Shown in pieces: positions 49,174 to 64,000 of a stretch of DNA of 64,000 nucleotides (the first letter of the stretch is position 1; each line of letters starts with the position of its first letter). The stretch is from Halomonas eurihalina. Its GTDB lineage: Bacteria; Pseudomonadota; Gammaproteobacteria; Pseudomonadales; Halomonadaceae. Position numbers and translations under genes: made by a program. The stretch covers positions 62,001-126,000 of the forward strand of contig NZ_VTPU01000011.1 of assembly GCF_008274785.1 (NCBI RefSeq), in the 5' to 3' direction. The notes beneath the pieces are model-generated. The model was not told the origin of the DNA, ran no database searches, and worked only from the letters and a program-made list of their open reading frames with translations.

Positions 49174-49778
49174 GCCAGCTTCTCCTCGAATTTGCGCAGA
49201 GCGGAGACGGTGACCAGCACCTTGTCGAAGGCAACCAGGCTCACCGGGTCGGCGGCGGCGACGTCCACGACATCCACGTTGGGGATGTTGCGAGCGGCGA
49301 GGTAGAGGTTTTCGTCAACCTCTTCGGTGACGATCAGCACCTTTTCCAGACCCAGCTCGCCCAGTTTGGCGGCCAGCTGCTTGGTCTTGGGGCTCTCGAC
49401 GCCGAAAGCATCGACAGCCACCAGGCGCTCCTGGCGAACCAGCTCGGACAGGATCGAACGCATGGCCGCGCGATACATCTTGCGGTTGACCTTCTGAGCG
49501 TGATCCTGCGGACGGGCTGCAAAGGTCACACCACCAGCACGCCAGATCGGCGAGCGAATGGTGCCGGCGCGGGCACGACCAGTGCCCTTCTGGCGCCACG
49601 GCTTCTTGCCGCCGCCACGCACGTCGGAACGATTCTTCTGGGCGCGTGTGCCCTGGCGACCACCGGCCAGATAGGCGGTGACGACCTGATGCACGAGCGC
49701 TTCATTGAATTCTTTGGCGAAGGTGGCGTCGGACACTTCGACGGTGCCGGCACCGGCGCCTGCGAGATTCAGATTCAT
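49170..49778 (-). CDS. rplD: 50S ribosomal protein L4
   Basis: A 202-residue protein (E. coli 201) with a tunnel-lining loop ([20 protein letters not shown]). In E. coli L4 also represses the S10 operon through the leader RNA; the leader here is short, so the mechanism may differ. It is 13 bases after rplC. Confidence 0.98.
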   Translation of the reverse strand: MNLNLAGAGAGTVEVSDATFAKEFNEALVHQVVTAYLAGGRQGTRAQKNRSDVRGGGKKPWRQKGTGRARAGTIRSPIWRAGGVTFAARPQDHAQKVNRKMYRAAMRSILSELVRQERLVAVDAFGVESPKTKQLAAKLGELGLEKVLIVTEEVDENLYLAARNIPNVDVVDVAAADPVSLVAFDKVLVTVSALRKFEEKLA

Positions 49779-49791
49779 CGGTTAACTCCCC

Positions 49792-50430
49792 TCAGCCTGC
49801 TTTGACGGTGCTGCGCACGATGACATCGCTGCCGGTGGCACCGGGTACGGCACCCTTGATCAGCAGCAGGTTGCGCTCGGCATCGACACGGACGACTTCC
49901 AGGGTCTGCACGGTGCAGCGGGCGTTGCCCATCTGACCGGCCATCTTCTTGCCCTTGAATACGCGACCCGGGGTCTGGCACATGCCGATAGAACCCGGCG
50001 CACGGTGGGCCAGGGAGTTACCGTGGCTATTGTCCTGGGTACGGAAATTCCAGCGCTTCACAGCACCTTGAAAACCCTTACCCTTGGAGGTACCGGTCAC
50101 GTCGACGCGCTGACCAGCTTCGAAGAGGGATACGGTGAGCTCGCCGCCCACTTCCGGAGCCTCGGCGCCTTCGTCCAGGCGGAACTCCATCAGCGAACGA
50201 CCGGCCTCGACACCTGCCTTGGCGAATTCCCCAGCTTGGGCTTTCGACAGATGCTTGGCCTTGCGGGAGCCGGTTGTCACCTGAACCGCAGCGTAACCGT
50301 CTGATTCGACGGACTTCACGCGTGTCACGCGGTTGGGCTCAACCTCGATAACGGTCACGGGCACAGAGGCGCCATCTTCGGTAAAGACACGGGTCATCCC
50401 GGCCTTTCTACCGACCAAACCGATAGTCAT
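49792..50430 (-). CDS. rplC: 50S ribosomal protein L3
   Basis: A 212-residue protein (E. coli 209) that initiates large-subunit assembly. [20 protein letters not shown] and [14 protein letters not shown] with the [20 protein letters not shown] segment, which contains the Gln methylated in E. coli, are present. It is separated from rpsJ by an unusually long 156-base gap. Confidence 0.98.
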   Translation of the reverse strand: MTIGLVGRKAGMTRVFTEDGASVPVTVIEVEPNRVTRVKSVESDGYAAVQVTTGSRKAKHLSKAQAGEFAKAGVEAGRSLMEFRLDEGAEAPEVGGELTVSLFEAGQRVDVTGTSKGKGFQGAVKRWNFRTQDNSHGNSLAHRAPGSIGMCQTPGRVFKGKKMAGQMGNARCTVQTLEVVRVDAERNLLLIKGAVPGATGSDVIVRSTVKAG

Positions 50431-50586
50431 GCTTAGTCTCCTTTAGTGTACGGGGCTATCACCCGCTATGGCTGCCCTTTCCAGAGCATTCCACTAGCAC
50501 GTTGTATGACGCCATCCCGGCGTGGCGGCTGCTGAACCTCGATATTTCTGGTGAGGAACGCTGGGCCGCGAGTGTCTAGTGTGGTA
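50431..50586 (-). other. 156-base rpsJ-rplC gap with possible RNA structure
   Basis: This non-coding stretch interrupts an operon whose other gaps are mostly under 40 bases. On the minus strand it ends with a good AGGAGA ribosome binding site for rplC. It contains GCCGCCACGCCGGGATGGCG-like self-complementary segments. No clear promoter or terminator was found. It may hold a relocated regulatory structure. Confidence 0.4.
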
Positions 50587-50898
50587 TCAGTCGAGCTTGA
50601 TCTGCACGTCCACGCCAGCGGCGAGGTCGAGCTTCATCAGGGCATCAACGGTTTTCTCGGTCGGCTCGACAATATCGAGCACGCGCTTGTGCGTACGAAT
50701 CTCGTACTGATCACGAGCATCCTTGTTCACGTGCGGCGAGATCAGCACGGTATAGCGCTCGCGATTGGTCGGCAGAGGAATCGGACCCCGAACCTGGGCG
50801 CCGGTACGCTTGGCGGTATCCACGATCTCCGCAGCGGACTGGTCGATCAGGCGATGGTCGAAAGCCTTCAACCGAATGCGAATCTTCTGGTTCTGCAT
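50587..50898 (-). CDS. rpsJ: 30S ribosomal protein S10 / NusE
   Basis: A 103-residue protein (E. coli 103), first gene of the S10 operon; [19 protein letters not shown] and [15 protein letters not shown] identify it. It also acts in transcription antitermination with NusB. The ATG at 50898 is chosen; an upstream frame extension to 50949 covers the leader hairpin and cannot be translated from the promoter at 50963-50991. Confidence 0.98.
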   Translation of the reverse strand: MQNQKIRIRLKAFDHRLIDQSAAEIVDTAKRTGAQVRGPIPLPTNRERYTVLISPHVNKDARDQYEIRTHKRVLDIVEPTEKTVDALMKLDLAAGVDVQIKLD

Positions 50899-50920
50899 TT
50901 GCCCTAAACTCCAATGGATC

Positions 50921-50940
50921 TTGACGGCGCGAGCCGTCAA
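50921..50940 (-). promoter_or_regulatory. Hairpin in the short S10 leader
   Basis: A perfect 8-bp stem (TTGACGGC with GCCGTCAA) and a 4-base loop lie 22 bases before the rpsJ start, inside the roughly 60-base leader predicted from the upstream promoter. It is the only strong structure in that leader. Confidence 0.6.
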
Positions 50941-50962
50941 CCCACGCATTCAAAGGATGCGC

Positions 50963-50991
50963 ATTATAGGCGTACCAAAAACGAGAGTCAA
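50963..50991 (-). promoter_or_regulatory. Near-consensus sigma70 promoter of the S10 operon
   Basis: On the minus strand TTGACT (50986-50991), a 17-base spacer and a perfect TATAAT (50963-50968) lie 65 bases before rpsJ. The T-rich spacer (CGTTTTTGG) and the strength of the boxes suit a highly expressed ribosomal operon. Transcription probably starts near 50956. Confidence 0.88.
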
Positions 50992-51012
50992 ACCCTCATC
51001 ACGGTGCGCAGA

Positions 51013-51038
51013 AAGGGGGCTCCTTTCGGAGCCCCCTT
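51013..51038 (-). terminator. Terminator of the str operon after tuf
   Basis: An 11-bp stem (AAGGGGGCTCC with GGAGCCCCCTT) with a 4-base loop lies 24 bases after the tuf stop. On the minus strand it is followed by TTTC, a weak T run. It separates the str transcript from the S10 promoter just downstream. Confidence 0.8.
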
Positions 51039-51061
51039 CGATCGGTCGAGTCGCGTATCGC

Positions 51062-52255
<1,194 letters not shown>

Positions 52256-52284
52256 TGCTATGACCTCTTTACGTTAGCTAACGG

Positions 52285-54405
52285 TTAACCGTTCTGATTG
52301 ATGACGGCTGCAACGACGCTGGACGGCGCCTCTTCGTAATCCGCAAACTCCATGGTGTAGCTTGCGCGGCCCTGGCTTTGAGAGCGCAGATCGGTTGCAT
52401 AACCGAACATCTCAGCCAGCGGAACGGTGGCACGAATGACCTTCCCGGCGGGAGTGTCATCCATCCCCTGGACCAGGCCTCGACGGCGGTTCAGGTCGCC
52501 CATGACATCCCCCATGAACTCCTCGGGTGTCACGACTTCGACCTTCATCACCGGCTCGAGCAGCACAGCCTTGGCCTTGGGTGCGCCTTCCTTGATCGCC
52601 ATGGAAGAGGCGACCTTGAACGCGGTCTCGTTCGAGTCCACGTCATGGTAGGAACCGTCGAACAGCGTAACCTTGACGTCAATCATCGGGTAGCCCGCGA
52701 TGACACCGTTCTGGAGCTGCTCATAGGCCCCCTTCTCGACAGCAGGCACGTATTCCTTCGGAACCACGCCGCCGACGATTTCAGAAGCGAACTTGAAGTG
52801 CATGTCTTCGTCGTCGCCCTTGTCCTCGGCCGTCAACGGCTCGATGCGCAGATGCACATGACCGTACTGGCCGCGACCACCGGACTGACGGACGAACTTG
52901 CCTTCCTGCTCGACACTCTGACGGATGGTCTCGCGGTAGGCCACCTGCGGCTTGCCGATGTTGGCATCCACCTTGAACTCACGACGCAGGCGGTCAACGA
53001 TGATGTCCAGGTGCAGCTCGCCCATCCCGGAGATGATGGTCTGCCCGGTCTCTTCGTCGGTCTTGACCTGGAAGGACGGGTCTTCTTGAGCCAGCTTGCC
53101 CAGCGCCGTACCCATCTTTTCCTGGTCAGGCTTGGACTTCGGCTCGACAGCCACGGAGATCACCGGATCCGGGAATTCCATGCGCTCCAGCACGATCTTG
53201 TCGTTCAGGTCGCATAGCGTATCACCGGTGGTGACGTCCTTGAGCCCGATACAAGCGGCGATATCGCCGGCCAGCACTTCCTTGATCTCCTCGCGGGAGT
53301 TGGAGTGCATCTGCACGATACGCCCGACGCGCTCTTTCTTCTCCTTGACGGAGTTATAAACGCTGTCGCCCGACTTCAACATGCCGGAGTAGACACGAAT
53401 GAAGGTCAGGGTACCGACGAAGGGATCGGTGGCGATCTTGAAGGCCAGCGCCGCGAAAGGCGCATTGTCGTCGGCCTCACGGGTCGCGACAGTACCGTCC
53501 TTGTCGTCCAGCTCACCTTCGATGGCCTTGACCTCGGTCGGAGACGGCATGTACTCGATCACGCCATCCAGAACCGCCTGCACGCCCTTGTTCTTGAACG
53601 CGGAGCCACAGGTAACCAGCACGATCTCGTTATCGAGGGTACGACGACGCAGACCGGCCTTGATGTCTTCCTCGGAAAGGTCGCCTTCCTCGAGGTACTT
53701 GTCCATCAACTCTTCGGAGGCCTCGGCGGCGGATTCAACCATCTGCTCACGATACTTCTGAGCGGTCTCTTCCAGCTCGGCGGGAATATCAACCAGGACG
53801 TAGTTCATCCCGAAGTTGTCTTCATCCCACTGGATGGCCTTCATGCGAATGAGATCGATAACGCCCTTGAAGTCGTCCTCGGCGCCCCAGTTGATCTGGA
53901 TCGGCACGACATTGGCACCCAGCTTGCTCTTGAGCTGGTCGATCACCATGAAGTAGTCAGCGCCGGCGCGGTCCATCTTGTTGACGAACACCATGCGCGG
54001 CACTTCGTACTTGTTGGCCTGGCGCCAGACGGTCTCGGTCTGAGGCTGCACGCCGGAGCTGCCGCACAGCACCACGACCGCGCCGTCGAGCACGCGCAGG
54101 GAACGTTCCACTTCGATGGTGAAGTCAACGTGTCCCGGGGTATCGATGATGTTGATGCGATGCTCATCGAACTGCTTGTCCATGCCCTGCCAGAAGCAGG
54201 TGGTCGCCGCGGAGGTGATGGTGATACCACGCTCCTGCTCCTGCTGCATCCAGTCCATGGTGGCAGCGCCATCATGGACTTCGCCGACCTTGTGAGAAAG
54301 GCCAGTGTAGAACAGGACACGCTCGGTAGTAGTCGTCTTACCGGCGTCGACGTGGGCTACGATACCGATGTTGCGGTAACGCTTGAGCGGAGTCTTGCGA
54401 GCCAC
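52285..54405 (-). CDS. fusA: Elongation factor G
   Basis: A 706-residue translocation GTPase (E. coli 704). G1 [19 protein letters not shown], the [21 protein letters not shown]3 region and [10 protein letters not shown]4 lie in domain I; domains II-V follow to the C-terminal [13 protein letters not shown]. It is in the str operon between rpsG and tuf. Confidence 0.98.
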   Translation of the reverse strand: MARKTPLKRYRNIGIVAHVDAGKTTTTERVLFYTGLSHKVGEVHDGAATMDWMQQEQERGITITSAATTCFWQGMDKQFDEHRINIIDTPGHVDFTIEVERSLRVLDGAVVVLCGSSGVQPQTETVWRQANKYEVPRMVFVNKMDRAGADYFMVIDQLKSKLGANVVPIQINWGAEDDFKGVIDLIRMKAIQWDEDNFGMNYVLVDIPAELEETAQKYREQMVESAAEASEELMDKYLEEGDLSEEDIKAGLRRRTLDNEIVLVTCGSAFKNKGVQAVLDGVIEYMPSPTEVKAIEGELDDKDGTVATREADDNAPFAALAFKIATDPFVGTLTFIRVYSGMLKSGDSVYNSVKEKKERVGRIVQMHSNSREEIKEVLAGDIAACIGLKDVTTGDTLCDLNDKIVLERMEFPDPVISVAVEPKSKPDQEKMGTALGKLAQEDPSFQVKTDEETGQTIISGMGELHLDIIVDRLRREFKVDANIGKPQVAYRETIRQSVEQEGKFVRQSGGRGQYGHVHLRIEPLTAEDKGDDEDMHFKFASEIVGGVVPKEYVPAVEKGAYEQLQNGVIAGYPMIDVKVTLFDGSYHDVDSNETAFKVASSMAIKEGAPKAKAVLLEPVMKVEVVTPEEFMGDVMGDLNRRRGLVQGMDDTPAGKVIRATVPLAEMFGYATDLRSQSQGRASYTMEFADYEEAPSSVVAAVINQNG

Positions 54406-54450
54406 GATGTAACTCCCGTTGGTTGGCGATGCGGTTTAGAAGCGTTGAAC

Positions 54451-54921
54451 TTAGAACCGGTAATGAGAGAAGGCCTTGTTAGCCTCTGCCATACGATGCA
54501 CGTCTTCACGCTTCTTGACGGCCGAACCCTTGCCTTCTGCGGCATCCAGCATCTCGCCAGCCAGACGCTGCTCCATGGTCTTCTCGCCACGGCGGCGAGC
54601 GGCGTCCACCATCCAGCGCATGGCCAGCGCCTGACGGCGGGACGGGCGCACTTCGACCGGCACCTGATAGGTCGCCCCGCCGACACGACGAGACTTGACC
54701 TCGACCATGGGCTGGATGGTTTCCAGCGCCTTGTCGAAGATCTCCAGCGGCTCTTCCTTGCTACGCTCGGCAACCCTGTCCAGCGCACCATAGACGATAC
54801 GCTCAGCTACGGACTTCTTGCCGCTGATCATCAGGTGGTTCATGAACTTCGCCAGGCGCTCGCTTCCGAACTTCGGATCCGGCAGGATTTCGCGCTTGGC
54901 CGCAACTCTTCTTCTAGGCAT
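54451..54921 (-). CDS. rpsG: 30S ribosomal protein S7
   Basis: A 156-residue head protein that nucleates assembly of the 3' domain of 16S r[23 protein letters not shown] is the family start and [20 protein letters not shown] follows. In E. coli S7 represses the str operon by binding between rpsL and rpsG; a 124-base gap at that place here (54922-55045) could serve the same purpose. Confidence 0.98.
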   Translation of the reverse strand: MPRRRVAAKREILPDPKFGSERLAKFMNHLMISGKKSVAERIVYGALDRVAERSKEEPLEIFDKALETIQPMVEVKSRRVGGATYQVPVEVRPSRRQALAMRWMVDAARRRGEKTMEQRLAGEMLDAAEGKGSAVKKREDVHRMAEANKAFSHYRF

Positions 54922-55045
54922 GATAAGCCCTCGTTCGAAGGGTCCTTCAGGTAAACCCGAGACTGCCCATGGCGCTCGACCTTACTCTTATCAGACCGTG
55001 ACTATGATATTTCGGTGGCCGTAGCCGCTACGTCGAATACCTCGA
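54922..55045 (-). promoter_or_regulatory. rpsL-rpsG intercistronic region, probable S7 target
   Basis: A 124-base gap corresponds in position to the E. coli S7 translational operator. On the minus strand it contains CCGAAATATCATAGTCACGG and a CGAAGGACCCTTCG hairpin near the rpsG start. Identification rests on position, not on a sequence match to the E. coli site. Confidence 0.4.
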
Positions 55046-55420
55046 TCAGGCCTTCGGACGCTTGGTGCCGTACTTGGAACGGCCCTGCTTACGATTCTGA
55101 ACGCCGGAGGTATCCAGAGCACCGCGCACCGTGTGGTAACGGACACCCGGAAGGTCCTTGACCCGGCCGCCACGAATCAGGACCACGGAGTGCTCCTGGA
55201 GGTTGTGGCCTTCACCGCCGATGTAGGAAGCCACTTCATAGCCGTTGGTCAGGCGCACACGGCAAACCTTACGCAGGGCCGAGTTCGGCTTCTTCGGGGT
55301 GGTAGTGTAAACGCGGGTGCAAACGCCGCGCTTCTGCGGGCACGCCTGCAGCGCCGGCACGTCGCTCTTGGCGGGCTGACGCTTGCGCGGCTTGCGCACG
55401 AGCTGATTGATCGTTGCCAT
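55046..55420 (-). CDS. rpsL: 30S ribosomal protein S12
   Basis: A 124-residue protein of the decoding centre (E. coli 124). The streptomycin-related lysines are wild type: [13 protein letters not shown] (Lys43, Lys44 counting Met) and [13 protein letters not shown]. It is the first gene of the str operon and has its own promoter at 55530-55559. Confidence 0.98.
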   Translation of the reverse strand: MATINQLVRKPRKRQPAKSDVPALQACPQKRGVCTRVYTTTPKKPNSALRKVCRVRLTNGYEVASYIGGEGHNLQEHSVVLIRGGRVKDLPGVRYHTVRGALDTSGVQNRKQGRSKYGTKRPKA

Positions 55421-55529
55421 TTATTGCTCCAAATGGGTTGCCTTGGCGGAAGCGAGTAGCCGTTCGCTTCCTGTCTAGCGCACTTTATCAATGGTGCGAG
55501 CGCACCCGCCCCACTGTTAAAGGCTGCGC

Positions 55530-55559
55530 ATTCTAATGGCTGATGCCACCATCCGTCAA
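55530..55559 (-). promoter_or_regulatory. Sigma70 promoter of the str operon
   Basis: On the minus strand TTGACG (55554-55559), an 18-base spacer and TAGAAT (55530-55535) lie 109 bases before the rpsL start. The -35 box touches the rpoC terminator hairpin. A GCGC-rich discriminator follows the -10 box, which fits stringent control by ppGpp. Confidence 0.82.
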
Positions 55560-55588
55560 GCGTGGCGCCCGTCACCCGGGCGCCACGC
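55560..55588 (-). terminator. Hairpin after rpoC
   Basis: A perfect 12-bp stem (GCGTGGCGCCCG with CGGGCGCCACGC) and a 5-base loop lie 11 bases after the rpoC stop. The 3' flank on the minus strand is TTGACGG, the -35 box of the rpsL promoter, so a long T run is missing and some read-through into the str operon is likely. Confidence 0.75.
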
Positions 55589-55599
55589 CAGTGGTTGCA

Positions 55600-59817
<4,218 letters not shown>

Positions 59818-59846
59818 GGGTCGGCTCCGTTGCGGAGTTGTCATGG

Positions 59847-59868
59847 GCGGGGGCGCGCACGCCCCCGC
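59847..59868 (-). other. Hairpin in the rpoB-rpoC gap
   Basis: A perfect 9-bp stem (GCGGGGGCG with CGCCCCCGC) around a 4-base loop lies in the 86-base gap between rpoB and rpoC. No T run follows. It may tune the rpoC/rpoB ratio or be an RNase cleavage site. Confidence 0.6.
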
Positions 59869-59903
59869 GGACCGTCATACTGCGAAGCGCCGTTACGGCA
59901 GCC

Positions 59904-63983
<4,080 letters not shown>

Positions 63984-64000
63984 CTGTATTCCCCAGCTTG

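Overview
The window looks like chromosomal DNA of a GC-rich gammaproteobacterium, most likely a member of the Halomonadaceae (Halomonas or a relative). This is inferred from the gene set, the gene order and the protein sequences; no database search was run. Gene density is high. I saw no rRNA, tRNA, CRISPR array, prophage or insertion sequence.

Left part (1-9.8 kb): a PhoU-like gene cut by the window edge overlaps a Nudix hydrolase gene, and a CofD/YvcK-superfamily gene of the kind annotated as 'GAK system CofD-like' follows. Next is a minus-strand beta-alanine catabolic and uptake locus. It holds bauA-type beta-alanine:pyruvate transaminase, mmsA/bauC-type semialdehyde dehydrogenase, a 42-residue membrane peptide, a sodium:solute symporter and an unknown 170-residue protein, with a divergent LysR regulator. 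An 85-bp structured palindromic repeat sits between bauA and mmsA. A dkgB aldo-keto reductase follows.

Middle part (10-37 kb): a Tat-exported molybdenum hydroxylase operon contains the Mo subunit, a 2Fe-2S subunit, a triheme cytochrome c, XdhC and a MocA-like protein. After it come an AraC/LysE pair, a membrane thioredoxin with an Lgt-like N-terminal domain, rapA and a nucleoside deaminase. A probable light-responsive cluster follows (TIGR01777 epimerase, CbiX, LitR/CarH-like MerR, DNA photolyase), with repeated TGTACA operators. Then come fabA-fabB, an acyltransferase with an RmlD-like gene, an arylamine N-acetyltransferase with an extra N-terminal domain behind a MerR/SoxR-type promoter, ssb, a YajR-like MFS transporter, and uvrA.

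Right part (37-64 kb): one long minus-strand block carries the core gene-expression machinery. Read in the direction of transcription it is rpoB-rpoC, rpsL-rpsG-fusA-tuf, the S10 operon, the spc operon with secY and rpmJ, and the alpha operon ending in rplQ. Near-consensus sigma70 promoters are visible before rpsL, rpsJ and rpsM. A bidirectional terminator separates rplQ from the convergent uvrA.

The ribosomal half is conventional. The less ordinary material is the light-responsive cluster with its operators, the MerR/SoxR-like promoter before the N-acetyltransferase, the Lgt-thioredoxin fusion, the periplasmic Mo hydroxylase of unknown substrate, the small symporter-associated peptide, and the palindromic repeat.
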